A stretch of DNA of 64,000 bases from Taibaiella sp. (GTDB lineage Bacteria > Bacteroidota > Bacteroidia > Chitinophagales > Chitinophagaceae). Position 1 is the stretch's first letter, and every line of letters starts with the position of its first letter. The DNA lies in the NCBI GenBank assembly GCA_019739295.1, contig JAHHDV010000026.1:124001-188000 (forward strand), given 5' to 3'. Made by a program: the position numbers and the translations under genes. The notes under the pieces were generated by a model, which made no database searches, was not told the DNA's origin, and saw nothing but the letters and a program-made list of their open reading frames with translations. Of the stretch, positions 42,296 to 51,256 are shown one piece after another.

Positions 42296-42904
42296 TTACC
42301 GGAACAAGCTGAACTCCTTCAGCCGCTCTATGAATAAAAGTCCATGGGAAGGATCCACGAAGACCAGCATATACAGCAGGCCGAACAATGCACCGTAAAG
42401 ATGTGCATCATGATTGATATTGTCGGCTTGCATCCTGCTCATCCTTATGGAATAAAGGATATACAATATTGCGAATACAATAGCAGGAATCGGGATGGCG
42501 AAGAAAATGTACAAAGAACTCCAGGGATTAACGTAGATATAGGCAAAAATAACCGCAGCCACGGCCCCGGAGGCCCCGAGGGATCGGTAAGCCGGTTGGT
42601 TCTTGTATTTGATTAAAGTGGACAGGTCAGCTGCTACCAGTGCCAGCACATAGAACAATACAAACTGTCCTCCGCCCAGGATGGATTCTACATAAGGTCC
42701 GAAGAAATACAGGGTCAGCATATTGAACAAAAGATGGGTCCAGTTGGCATGGATCAGGCCGGAGGTGAGCACCCTGTAGTATTCTGAAGGGGCACGATGC
42801 ATCTCATACGGGTATAAAATGAACTTGTTGTAGAGCCTTTCATTGTTGAAACACAAAAATGAAAAGATGCAGCTGACAGCAATAATAAAATAAGTATAGT
42901 ACAC
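42296..42904 (-). CDS. Rhomboid family intramembrane serine protease
   Basis: Six-helix membrane protease of 202 residues. The catalytic Ser is in LGASGAVAA and the His in NHDAHLYGALFG. HANWTHLLFNMLTLYFFG is the family's second-helix motif. Substrates are unknown. Near the start, hydrophobic segments precede a short loop with YPYEMHRAPSEYYRVLTSGLIH. It is single, intact and divergent from kdsC, which starts 121 bases away. Confidence 0.92.
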   Translation of the reverse strand: MYYTYFIIAVSCIFSFLCFNNERLYNKFILYPYEMHRAPSEYYRVLTSGLIHANWTHLLFNMLTLYFFGPYVESILGGGQFVLFYVLALVAADLSTLIKYKNQPAYRSLGASGAVAAVIFAYIYVNPWSSLYIFFAIPIPAIVFAILYILYSIRMSRMQADNINHDAHLYGALFGLLYMLVFVDPSHGLLFIERLKEFSLFR

Positions 42905-43025
42905 AGGGACAGGTTGATAGATTGAACCCCGAATATAAGCACTGCATTTTAAATCCCGCTTATTTTTTTATTTCTTCCTGAACAGACACTATCTTTGGAA
43001 TCAAAGGAAAATTACCGCATATATT

Positions 43026-43523
43026 ATGAATATACTCAGCCATTTTAAGAATATCAAGGCATTTGTTATGGATATAGACGGAGTCCTGACCAACGGGCAG
43101 GTCTATATACAGGAAAACGGGACATTGCTCCGTGCTATGAATATCAAAGATGGCTATGCGGTACAACTGGCTGTAAAGAAAGGTTACCATATCGTGGTGA
43201 TCTCGGGAGCCAGTTCTGAGCCCTGCAAACTGAGATTACAGGCACTGGGAGTAGTGCACGTTTACCTTGGCGTAAAGGACAAAGCTGAATTTTTAAAAGA
43301 AAAAAGTAAAGAATTGAAAATCCTGCTTCCCGAGTGTATCTACATCGGTGATGATATGCCGGACCTGGAAGTAATGAAATTATGCGGACTGAGAGCCTGT
43401 CCCCAGGACTCCTGTCCCGATATCAAAATGATAGCAGATTATACCTCTGAAGCTAAAGGCGGGGAAGGCTGTATCCGCGATATTATAGAGAAGGTGATGA
43501 AAGTAAGAGGAGACTGGGAGTAA
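43026..43523 (+). CDS. kdsC: KDO 8-phosphate phosphatase, HAD family
   Basis: Removes phosphate from 3-deoxy-D-manno-octulosonate 8-phosphate in LPS core synthesis. A HAD-IIIA phosphatase of 165 residues with the nucleophile Asp16 and acid Asp18 in MDIDGVLTNG, and YIGDDMPDLEVM as motif III. It lacks a cap domain and would act as a tetramer, as in the family. TATCTTTG at 42990-42997 may be its -7 element. It ends two bases before the stop of the convergent lipoprotein gene. Confidence 0.93.
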   Translation: MNILSHFKNIKAFVMDIDGVLTNGQVYIQENGTLLRAMNIKDGYAVQLAVKKGYHIVVISGASSEPCKLRLQALGVVHVYLGVKDKAEFLKEKSKELKILLPECIYIGDDMPDLEVMKLCGLRACPQDSCPDIKMIADYTSEAKGGEGCIRDIIEKVMKVRGDWE

Positions 43524-43525
43524 GG

Positions 43526-43861
43526 TTATCGATCCGTCATCTTTTTAAACTGGGGTCCCGGTTGCTGTTCTTCCAGGGGACTTTCTGTCCGGGTCTCCTG
43601 ATCTGAACTATCCTTTAGATCCGGGCCTGCAGGGGACATTCCGGGACTTCCGGCTTCCTGTCCGAAGCGGTAAGGGAGTTCCACTTTTTTTCTGTATTCA
43701 AAATTCCTTTCAGCTTCTACCATCCATTTTTCGATCTCTACCCGGGCGGCCGAATCGGCCCATCTCCTGGCTTCCGTTTCCGTATAGACCTTTTCTCCTT
43801 TGGTGCAGGCGGCAAGGAGACCAACAGGTATCAGAAATATAACTTTTAATAATGGATTCAT
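43526..43861 (-). CDS. Small lipoprotein of unknown function
   Basis: A 111-residue protein with a lipobox LLAAC at the end of a short hydrophobic signal. The mature part begins with a charged helix (ETEARRWADSAARVEIEKWMVEAE, abbreviated here), then a Pro/Gln/Glu-rich tail. I recognise no family. It is intact and convergent with kdsC, with two bases between the stops, so there is no room for a terminator. Confidence 0.6.
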   Translation of the reverse strand: MNPLLKVIFLIPVGLLAACTKGEKVYTETEARRWADSAARVEIEKWMVEAERNFEYRKKVELPYRFGQEAGSPGMSPAGPDLKDSSDQETRTESPLEEQQPGPQFKKMTDR

Positions 43862-44092
43862 TGGTAATTGTTTCTAAATTTTGGACCGCAACAAGCGATA
43901 GATCTTTACCTTTGAATGCAATTTTATTAAAAAGTTTCATCTTTTACGAAACTGTTTGCTGATAAATAATATTTAAAATGGCGGGTTTGCCGGCCAAAAG
44001 AGCCTGTATTAACGGCCAGGCTCAGGATCAACGGAGCGCATACATTACTTTGGTAAAGCGAAGGAAATGTTTAAGATACCTTTAATAATTAT

Positions 44093-45862
44093 ATGAAAGA
44101 ACTATTCGTCCTCAATAAATATTTTAAAAAATACAGTTGGAGATTTGGCCTGGGCATCCTCTTTGTCATCCTTTCGACCTTGTTCTCTATTTTGTCACCA
44201 CCCCTCATCAGGGAGACCCTGGACCAGGTCTGGGAGAAGACCAATGGCATCCAGGATTTTTCTGCCGCTGCCAGGGGGGAAGTGATTGAGCTGGTGATGT
44301 ACAATGGTATCCTGCTGTTGGTTTTTGCCATCCTCCAGGGTGTATTTATGTTCTTTATGAGACAGACGATCATCGTCATGAGCCGCCATATCGAGTATGA
44401 TCAGAAGAATGAGATCTACCGGCATTACCAGAAACTGGATACTTCATTTTATAAGCGAAACTCGGTCGGGGATCTCATGAGCAGGATCAGCGAAGATGTA
44501 AGCAGGGTAAGACAGTACATCGGTCCGGCGATTATGTATATCATCAACCTGGTGGCCCTGGTGGTGATGTGCCTGTGGATGATGCTCCATGTCAGTCCCA
44601 AGCTGACCTTGTATTCGATCGCACCCTTACCGGTACTGGCATATACGATCTGGTACGTCAATAAGATCGTGAATAAAAAAAGTGAGCGGATCCAGGCCCA
44701 ATTATCGGCGATTACGACCAAAGCACAGGAGAGCTATTCCGGTATCCGCGTCATCAAATCATTCAATGAGGAAGAAGACAATATCGAATCATTTGCCGAG
44801 AAAAGCGAAACCTATAAGAGCAACAACATCGCTTTGAATACCACTGAAGCGATCTATTTCCCGGCTATGAACCTGTTTATCGGTATCAGTATCCTGATCG
44901 TGATACTTGCGGGCGGCTATGAAGTGATCCATGGGAACCTGACAAGGGGAAATATAGCTGAATTCGTGATCTATATCACTAAGCTGACCTTTCCGATATC
45001 GGCTATCGGGTGGACTGCCAACATGATCACCAGGGCCAATGTCTCCCAGCGCAGGATCAATGAATTCCTGCATACGGAGCCTGTGATTACCAATCCTCCC
45101 CATCCTGTACAGAAAGATATCCGGGGCGATATTGTCTTCGATCATGTGAGCTTTACTTATGCGAATACGGGGATACAGGCTTTAAAGGATTTCAATCTTC
45201 ATATTGCACAAGGTCAGAAGGTATGTATCATCGGGCAGACAGCATCGGGTAAAAGTACACTCAGTCACCTGTTGCTTCGCATGTATGACACTACATCCGG
45301 CACTATCCGGATCGATGGTGTGGATATCCAAGCATATGATCTTTCATCTATCCGTGCTGCCATCAGTTACGTGCCGCAGGATGTATTCCTGTTTTCGGAC
45401 ACCATAGAGCAGAATATAGCTTTCGGCAATACGGATAATGACAAAAAGGTCGTTGCACAGGCAGCTCAGCAGGCAGCTGTTTACAATGAGATCATGGAAT
45501 TGCCTGAAGGATTCAATACCATCATCGGGGAGCGTGGGGTGATGCTGTCGGGCGGACAGAAGCAAAGGATCTCTATCGCAAGAGCCCTGGCCAAGAACCC
45601 ATCTATCCTGCTGATGGATGAGAGCCTTTCCGCAGTCGATACCAGGACAGAAAGTGCCATCCAGCAGAATCTTAAGGAAAGTCTTGAGGGTGTAACAACC
45701 ATTATCATCACCCACAGGATCTTTAAAGAATGGGATTTCGACAAAATCATCATTCTGGAAGACGGCGTGATCGTAGAGGAAGGTGATCATGAACAGCTGA
45801 TGGCACTGGGTGGAAAGTATGCAATGCTGTACCAATACCAGTCTTTACAGGAAGAGGAATAA
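44093..45862 (+). CDS. ABC exporter, fused permease-ATPase (MsbA/LmrA-like)
   Basis: A homodimeric exporter half-transporter of 589 residues. The N-terminal six-helix permease domain is followed by an ATPase domain with Walker A GQTASGKST near residue 381, signature LSGGQKQR, Walker B ILLMDES and the switch His in IITHR. Such proteins flip lipid A, drugs or peptides; the substrate is not deducible. It is single and intact. No accessory genes are adjacent. Confidence 0.92.
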   Translation: MKELFVLNKYFKKYSWRFGLGILFVILSTLFSILSPPLIRETLDQVWEKTNGIQDFSAAARGEVIELVMYNGILLLVFAILQGVFMFFMRQTIIVMSRHIEYDQKNEIYRHYQKLDTSFYKRNSVGDLMSRISEDVSRVRQYIGPAIMYIINLVALVVMCLWMMLHVSPKLTLYSIAPLPVLAYTIWYVNKIVNKKSERIQAQLSAITTKAQESYSGIRVIKSFNEEEDNIESFAEKSETYKSNNIALNTTEAIYFPAMNLFIGISILIVILAGGYEVIHGNLTRGNIAEFVIYITKLTFPISAIGWTANMITRANVSQRRINEFLHTEPVITNPPHPVQKDIRGDIVFDHVSFTYANTGIQALKDFNLHIAQGQKVCIIGQTASGKSTLSHLLLRMYDTTSGTIRIDGVDIQAYDLSSIRAAISYVPQDVFLFSDTIEQNIAFGNTDNDKKVVAQAAQQAAVYNEIMELPEGFNTIIGERGVMLSGGQKQRISIARALAKNPSILLMDESLSAVDTRTESAIQQNLKESLEGVTTIIITHRIFKEWDFDKIIILEDGVIVEEGDHEQLMALGGKYAMLYQYQSLQEEE

Positions 45863-46164
45863 GCGCATCTTCCGTTCAAGAGAGAGATTCCCATTTTATT
45901 CCCGGTTTCAGGTGTAGTATTACAGCATTGGAACAGGAAACCGGGGAGTTTTATTCTGAATAATAATTGTTCATTTTATGATACAGCTGTTCGAACGCAA
46001 CAAGGGAGTCTTGCAGGATGCTATGGTGAACAGTTCGGTGAAGCTGCATCCGGAACCAGCAGAGGAAAGACCTGAAATAAATTGAAAACAGGCTCCTGAG
46101 AGCGGTGTGAAAACATCTTTGCTATGATCTTCACACCTTCCTTTTAAAATAATGATTCACTGGG
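45863..46164. other. Intergenic stretch with a doubtful 35-codon ORF
   Basis: About 300 bases between the ABC exporter and the response regulator. One plus-strand ORF (45978-46085; MIQLFERNKGVLQDAM, then a charged tail) has coding-like composition but no known relative. The two-component promoter must also be here. Confidence 0.35.
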
Positions 46165-46842
46165 ATGAAAATATTAATCATTGAAGACGAACAGGAGCTG
46201 TCTGCCGGAATGGCTGCCTCCCTGGAGAAGGAACATTACCTGGTGGAATGTGTCTATGATTTTCCATCTGCAATGGATAAGATCGGCATTTATGAATATG
46301 ATTGTATCCTGCTGGATATCACCCTTCCGGGAGGAAACGGGCTGGATATCCTCAGGGAGCTGAAGCAGCTTCAGGTAGCAGACCATGTCATCATTATTTC
46401 TGCCAGGGATTCCCTGGATGACAAGTTGCAAGGATTGGATTGGGGCGCCGATGACTACCTGGTGAAACCGTTTCATATCGCAGAACTTACCGCCCGCATC
46501 AAAGCTGTGATCAGAAGGGGGCGGCTCCAGGGAAAAAATGAGGTGGTCCTGGAGAACTGCATTTTGAATATTGATGACCGGACCCTGCGGATTGATGATC
46601 AGCCGGTTCCACTGAATAACAAGGAGTTCGAGATGCTACAGTACCTGATGATGAACCACCAGCGGTTAGTGACCAAATCTGCGATAGCAGAGCATATCTG
46701 GGGCGATGACATGGACCAGTCGGACAATTTTGAAATTGTCTATTACCAGATCAAAAATCTACGGAAGAAGCTTGCTGATCATCAGGCACAATTGGAGATT
46801 AAGTCTGTATATGGTGTAGGCTATAAACTAACGGCCCTGTGA
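46165..46842 (+). CDS. OmpR-family response regulator
   Basis: A 225-residue transcription factor: a receiver domain with phosphoacceptor Asp51 in CILLDITLPGG, conserved Lys in DDYLVKPF, then an OmpR/PhoB winged helix (NNKEFEMLQYLM to SVYGVGYKL). It overlaps the kinase gene by four bases (GTGA), so translation is coupled. The likely target set includes the two PepSY-like genes just downstream, as this arrangement recurs in Bacteroidota; that is inference. Confidence 0.93.
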   Translation: MKILIIEDEQELSAGMAASLEKEHYLVECVYDFPSAMDKIGIYEYDCILLDITLPGGNGLDILRELKQLQVADHVIIISARDSLDDKLQGLDWGADDYLVKPFHIAELTARIKAVIRRGRLQGKNEVVLENCILNIDDRTLRIDDQPVPLNNKEFEMLQYLMMNHQRLVTKSAIAEHIWGDDMDQSDNFEIVYYQIKNLRKKLADHQAQLEIKSVYGVGYKLTAL

Positions 46843-48113
46843 AACTGCTCAACAAGACATTGACCTATATCAGCGTATCGATCGTCATCATTGTGACCAT
46901 CTGGTCAGCAGTTTTGTATTGGGCACTTTTGGATGAGATCTATGACAGCATAGATGATGGGCTGGCCAATTATAAACTGCTCATTCTGCACGAGGCCCAG
47001 AACAACCCGGGTATTTTGAACAAACATGATTTTGCGGAAAGCAATTATTCCATATACCAGGTAGACGCATCTTTTGCCATTACGGTCAACGACAGGTTCT
47101 CGGATACCCTGATGTACATGCAATATGAGAATGATCTCGAACCCGTTCGGATGCTGACCACCGCGTTTGAGCAGGATGGCCATTATTACCTGCTGAGAGT
47201 GATTGCCTCTATGGTAGAGGAGGATGATCTGATCGAAAACCTGTTCTGGTTTGTACTCGGCTTATTTGCGATCCTGATCCTGAGCTTTGTCCTGATCAAT
47301 GCATACTGGCACCAGAAGTTGTGGCAGCCCTTTTACCATTTGTTGGATAAGCTGAAGGTGATCCAGCTGGACCAATATGAGCCATTGCCGGTTATGGACA
47401 CGGACGTGAAAGAGTTTACTGATCTGCACCAGGCGCTGCAGTACCTGGTCAGTAACCTTCAGGCTTCTTACCGCTTACAAAAGCAATTTACCGAAAACGC
47501 AGCGCATGAACTCCAGACACCGATTGCCATAATTTCCTCCAAGGTAGAGCTCCTGCTGGAGCAGGAATCCATCGGGCCGGAACAGGCAGCAATAATGACA
47601 TCCATTTACGGGTTGTTGCAGCGGATGTCCAAACTGAACAGAAGCCTGCTCACCCTGTCCCGTATAGAAAACCAGCAGTTCCGGGATAATAAGAAGCTCA
47701 GTGTGACGCAGCTGACCGGGGAAATCCTGGATAGGTTCCGGGAATGGATCAGCCAAAGGTCATTGAAGATCATCCCTGTTCTGGAGAAAGATGTAAGGCT
47801 TCAACTGGATGAGTCGCTTGCGCTGATGATGATTCAGAATCTTATATTGAATGCTATAAAATATGCTCCGCAGGGCAGTGAGATAAGGGTGGAGTTGTCG
47901 CGGCAGCATTTGATTATAGAGAACCGGGCAGAGCATGGTGCCCTGGATGCACAGGTTGTATTTGAAAGATTTTACAAAGGGAAGCACCACCAGGGCAGTA
48001 CCGGCCTGGGTCTTGCAATAGTGAAAGCCATCACAGACCTGTATGGTTTCAGACTTTCTTATGAATACATGGACGGGGACCGCCACCGGTTCTCGGTTTA
48101 TTTTCGCCGGTAG
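46839..48113 (+). CDS. Sensor histidine kinase
   Basis: Partner of the preceding regulator; starts with GTG. Helices at about residues 8-30 and 133-155 flank a periplasmic sensor of some 100 residues. HisKA follows with phosphoacceptor His223 in AAHELQTPIA, and a HATPase domain with N box NLILNAIKYA and the G box GSTGLGLAIVK. The sensed signal is unknown. The 424-residue protein is complete. The PepSY-like gene begins 69 bases after the stop. Confidence 0.93.
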   Translation: MKLLNKTLTYISVSIVIIVTIWSAVLYWALLDEIYDSIDDGLANYKLLILHEAQNNPGILNKHDFAESNYSIYQVDASFAITVNDRFSDTLMYMQYENDLEPVRMLTTAFEQDGHYYLLRVIASMVEEDDLIENLFWFVLGLFAILILSFVLINAYWHQKLWQPFYHLLDKLKVIQLDQYEPLPVMDTDVKEFTDLHQALQYLVSNLQASYRLQKQFTENAAHELQTPIAIISSKVELLLEQESIGPEQAAIMTSIYGLLQRMSKLNRSLLTLSRIENQQFRDNKKLSVTQLTGEILDRFREWISQRSLKIIPVLEKDVRLQLDESLALMMIQNLILNAIKYAPQGSEIRVELSRQHLIIENRAEHGALDAQVVFERFYKGKHHQGSTGLGLAIVKAITDLYGFRLSYEYMDGDRHRFSVYFRR

Positions 48114-48182
48114 TATGGACTGTGCCGGATTCCCGGATGATTCCCAGTTTGATGCTCATCTTTGCATTATCAATTGTTAGCA

Positions 48183-48623
48183 ATGATAAAAAAAATTGTC
48201 TTGATATGCTGTGTGCTGCTGCCGATATTCGGGCAGGCACAGGAATTGAAAGAAGAGAAAGTGCCTTCCATACTGAACAATAAATTCAAGCTGAAATTTC
48301 CCAAAGCAAAGGATATCGAATGGGAAAAGATCGGGAATCTGTATAAGGTGGAGTTTGAGCTGGGGAAGTCCCTGGACTATAAAGTTTGGTTCGATAAGTT
48401 CGGTAAGCTGTTGAAAAACTCGGAGGAATTATTGGTGTCGGAGTTGCCTCAAAAGATCAGATCCAGTATCCTTACGGCTTATACAAATGCCAGGATCGAT
48501 GAAGTCTTTAAGGTGACAGAGGGTCTTATCACTAGGTATGAAGTGAAGCTCAGGTCAGGTGCAAAGGACTGGCTGGTGATTTACGATGAGGAAGGACATC
48601 CCCTTGAAGTGAAGGAAGACTGA
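48183..48623 (+). CDS. PepSY-like exported protein
   Basis: A 146-residue secreted protein. I take the ATG at 48183 (MIKKIVLICCVLLPIFGQAQ, a signal peptide), not the upstream TTG. The mature part matches the PepSY-like/putative beta-lactamase-inhibitor-like family (DUF2874): PKAKDIEWEKIGNLYKVEFE followed by strands ending DEEGHPLEVKED. It is the third gene after the two-component pair, with a sister gene directly after it. Such proteins may bind or modulate periplasmic partners; function unproven. Confidence 0.82.
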   Translation: MIKKIVLICCVLLPIFGQAQELKEEKVPSILNNKFKLKFPKAKDIEWEKIGNLYKVEFELGKSLDYKVWFDKFGKLLKNSEELLVSELPQKIRSSILTAYTNARIDEVFKVTEGLITRYEVKLRSGAKDWLVIYDEEGHPLEVKED

Positions 48624-48669
48624 TAAAAATCTTGGTAAAGCATTTATATAAACTCAAAAACAAAACAAT

Positions 48670-49098
48670 ATGAAAATGAAATGGATCATAGCAGCTGCAT
48701 TGCCGCTTATGGCTGCAAGCTGCGACAAGGAAACCGTGCTTCCCGGGAGCGATCTGCCGGAGAAAATCTCTACTTACATTTCTACACATTTTCCTGATCA
48801 TAAGGTGATACAGTATATCAAGGATAAGGAAGGTTTTGAACTGACGCATGATGTAACGATCAGTGAAGGGATCTTCCTTGAGTTTAACCGTAAAGAAGAA
48901 GTGATAGAAATAGATGCGGCTACCAGGCTGCCGGATAGCGTCATTCCTGCCAAGATACTGGCTTATGTCGGTGCAAATTATCCCGAGCAGGTCATTACCG
49001 ACTGGGAGATCGATGACAGGCACCAGCAGGTAGAGCTGGATAACGGGCTGACGCTCGAATTCAATATGGACGGTGAATACCTGAGAATAGATTCTTAG
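48670..49098 (+). CDS. PepSY-like lipoprotein
   Basis: A 142-residue lipoprotein (lipobox LMAASC) with two PepSY-like repeats: ISTHFPDHKVIQYIKDKEG in the first half and VGANYPEQVITDWEIDDR in the second. It is related in fold to the previous gene, which lies 46 bases upstream, and likely co-expressed with it and with the two-component system. Outer-membrane or periplasmic location is inferred from the lipobox. The gene is intact. Confidence 0.82.
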   Translation: MKMKWIIAAALPLMAASCDKETVLPGSDLPEKISTYISTHFPDHKVIQYIKDKEGFELTHDVTISEGIFLEFNRKEEVIEIDAATRLPDSVIPAKILAYVGANYPEQVITDWEIDDRHQQVELDNGLTLEFNMDGEYLRIDS

Positions 49099-49434
49099 AC
49101 AATACACTTTTTCAGTGTACACACCTTGTGGATGATGTCCCGGTCTGCCTGATAGCGTAGCAGGCAGACCGGGGGATCAGCACAAGGTTGTTTTTTTCCG
49201 GGAAGCTGAAAGAGGTACCTTAGGCTATGCCACTCATCGGCTGCCGGGAGCACTCCGCTCACCAAAGGGCTCCATTATTAAGGATAAGTTTACGCGATTT
49301 TGACCTAAGATCAGCTATCCGGATTAAATTTTATATCGTATTTTAGCAGGGGAATCTATGCTCCTTTTCTGTTTTAAATCCGGACAAGGGGGACGTGTTT
49401 TTTCATTATCTGGATCTTAAAAATTTATGGACCC
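49099..49434. other. Intergenic region before cbpA
   Basis: About 336 bases. It holds a small hairpin at 49103-49119 (TACACT/AGTGTA), the long hairpin listed separately, and otherwise nothing I recognise. The cbpA promoter should be in the second half. Confidence 0.5.
49139..49173. repeat. Perfect 13-bp inverted repeat, 9-base loop
   Basis: The arms CCCGGTCTGCCTG (49139-49151) and CAGGCAGACCGGG (49161-49173) pair without mismatch. No T tract follows directly (a T run starts some 20 bases later), so it is not a standard terminator. It could be an RNA stability element or an operator. Confidence 0.8.
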
Positions 49435-50355
49435 GTGCAATTTATAGACTATTACCAGATCCTGGGTTTAGACAGGTCTGCAACCGAAGAAGATATCAAA
49501 AAGGCATACCGCAAGCTGGCAAGGAAATATCATCCCGACCTGAACCCGGATGACCAGGAAGCAGTGAAGAAGTTTCAGCAGATCAATGAAGCCACACGAA
49601 GTGCTGAGTGACCCCGGAGAAACGGAAGAAATATGATCAATATGGCCGTGACTGGAAGCATGCAGAGGCATATGAAGCGTCCCGGCAGCAGAGACATTCG
49701 GCGCACCAGAGCGGGCAAAATCAGGATGAGTACTTTACTTATTCACTCCGATGATGCGGATTTTTTCTGATTTTTTCTCTTCCATCCTTTGGCGACCGCT
49801 TTCAATCCCGCTCAGGGGGAGGGGGACGATCCTCTGCCAGGTTCAAAGGAAGAGACATACAGGCGGAAATGCCGATCACGCTTTCCGAAGCTTATCGTAC
49901 GCATAAGAAGACATTCAGCATAGGCAATAAGCAGGTCAGGATCACGATTCCTGCGGGTGCCTATGACGGCCAGGTCATCAAGCTGAGGGGTTACGGAGGA
50001 GAAGGAACCAATGGCGGGCCTGCAGGGGATTTGTATATTACATTTGCATTGCAGAATGATACGGGATTTGAACGGCAGGGAGATGATCTCTATAAGAACG
50101 TAAGCATTGACCTGTACACCCGCTGTGCTGGGCGGGAAAGTAGAAGTGCCGCTTGTGGAAGGAAAAATCCTGCTGGATGTAAAGCCTGAGACACAGAACG
50201 GAACCAGGGTCAGGTTAAAGGGAAAGGGATTTCCCGTATATAAACAGGAAGGCTTATTCGGTGACTTATACATCACTTACCAGGTTCAGTTGCCCACACA
50301 CCTGGGCGAAAAGGAAAAAGAATTGTTCAGACAGTTAGCACAACTCAAAAAGTAA
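49435..50355 (+). CDS. cbpA: DnaJ-like chaperone CbpA (multiple frameshifts)
   Basis: Hsp40 co-chaperone: a J domain followed by a substrate-binding C-terminal domain without the zinc finger of DnaJ. The J domain starts [19 protein letters not shown] and has HPD in KYHPDLNPD. The GTG at 49435 is the best start; an ATG nearby is out of frame. Breaks near 49593, 49616, 49761-49766, 49790 and 50119 are each cured by removing one base, giving [39 protein letters not shown] and [14 protein letters not shown]. Total is about 305 residues. The next gene, cbpM, starts one base after its stop. Confidence 0.9.
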
Positions 50356-50638
50356 ATGATTATGGAAAAAGAATGGGTCATCACTATCGATCATTGCTGT
50401 ACGCAGTACCGGATCGAGAAAGAATTCATCGTATCCCTTTCCGAGTACGGTATCATCAATATAATCCGGGAAGAGGAAGAAAGCTTATATCGCCCATGAC
50501 GACCTGGGCGCATTGGAGAAGTCCATTGAGTTCCGTGAACTGGGTATTAACCTGGCAGGTATTGATACCATCTTTCACTTACTGGGTAAGATCGAAAGCC
50601 TGCAGCAGGAATTATTGCAATTGAAGCGGTTTAGGTAA
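50356..50638 (+). CDS. cbpM: Chaperone modulator CbpM (frameshifted)
   Basis: A small MerR-like helical protein that binds the J domain of CbpA and inhibits it. The N-terminal half (MEKEWVITIDHCCTQYRIE) and the C-terminal half (AYIAHDDLGALEKSIEFREL) are in different frames. Removing one A near 50480 joins them as EEEEAYIAHDDLGALEK. The product is about 93 residues, the usual size. It forms the standard cbpA-cbpM operon. Repeat copy D starts seven bases after its stop. Confidence 0.85.
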
Positions 50639-50644
50639 GACAGG

Positions 50645-50713
50645 GCTGTCTAAAGTAAACAAACCTGTCCTGTGGGAGCTAAGCCACATAAAGACAGGTT
50701 TGTCGATCATTAC
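50645..50713 (-). repeat. Dispersed palindromic repeat, copy D
   Basis: Full-length copy on the minus strand. Arms AAACAAACCTGTC (50657-50669) and GACAGGTTTGT (50693-50703) surround a 23-base loop. GCTGTCTAAAGT precedes and CGATCATTACAT follows. It lies between the convergent cbpM and DUF2147 genes. Confidence 0.9.
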
Positions 50714-50772
50714 ATCTTACAATTTCCTCCAAGCTCACTGTGCCGGCAAGAGCTGTTTCCCAGACAGCTCCT

Positions 50773-51212
50773 TCACTGGGTCCGTGTCCAGGTGGAGGTC
50801 CTGCCCAGGAGGCTGATACCCACTATAACCGCGGATGTCCAGCAGGTCTCCTTTGAGGGTCATCTTGCAGTCATACGTTTTACCGTTTTTCGGATCATAG
50901 ATGGTGCCTCCTTCGAAGCTGGTCGCAGACTTCTTGGTAAAACCCCGCAGTACCAGCAGGTTCATCAGGGGGCTGCCTCTTCTGGATTTGTCCGGGTTGT
51001 TCTTGTCCGTCTTGGGCTGGCCGTTTTTCATTGGGTTCCCTGAGCCATACGATCTTGCCGTAATAACGGTCATCCTTGGCTTCATAGATCTGGATTTTTA
51101 GCGGTCTTTTCTTCATTGTACCAGATTCCGTGATGCCTTGGGCGCGGACCATAGTAGTAGCCAGGAGCAGGACGATCGTGCTGATGATATAAGGTGATAA
51201 TAGCTGTTTCAT
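50773..51212 (-). CDS. DUF2147 domain exported protein (two frameshifts)
   Basis: A secreted protein of about 145 residues. The signal peptide (start at 51212, MKQLLSPYIISTIVLLLATT) ends VRAQG. The DUF2147 domain follows: KIQIYEAKDDRYYGKIVWL, then YDPKNGKTYDCKMTL and, after correction near 50800, RGYSGYSLLGRTSTWTR, the family's C-terminal signature. Another break near 51035 joins EPNEKNGQPKTDKNNPDKS. Both are single-base problems. The family is common in Proteobacteria and Bacteroidota and has no known function. Confidence 0.85.
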
Positions 51213-51256
51213 CTTGCTTTAAGTTTAAAGGGTTTTCAGGTAATCATAAAAGACAA

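Noticed and set aside
17663..50713. CRISPR array for the repeated palindrome
   Set aside because: The copies are thousands of bases apart and inverted, with no regular spacers and no cas genes.
17663..50713. Insertion sequence carrying the palindromic repeats
   Set aside because: No transposase gene lies beside any copy; at most they are non-autonomous elements.
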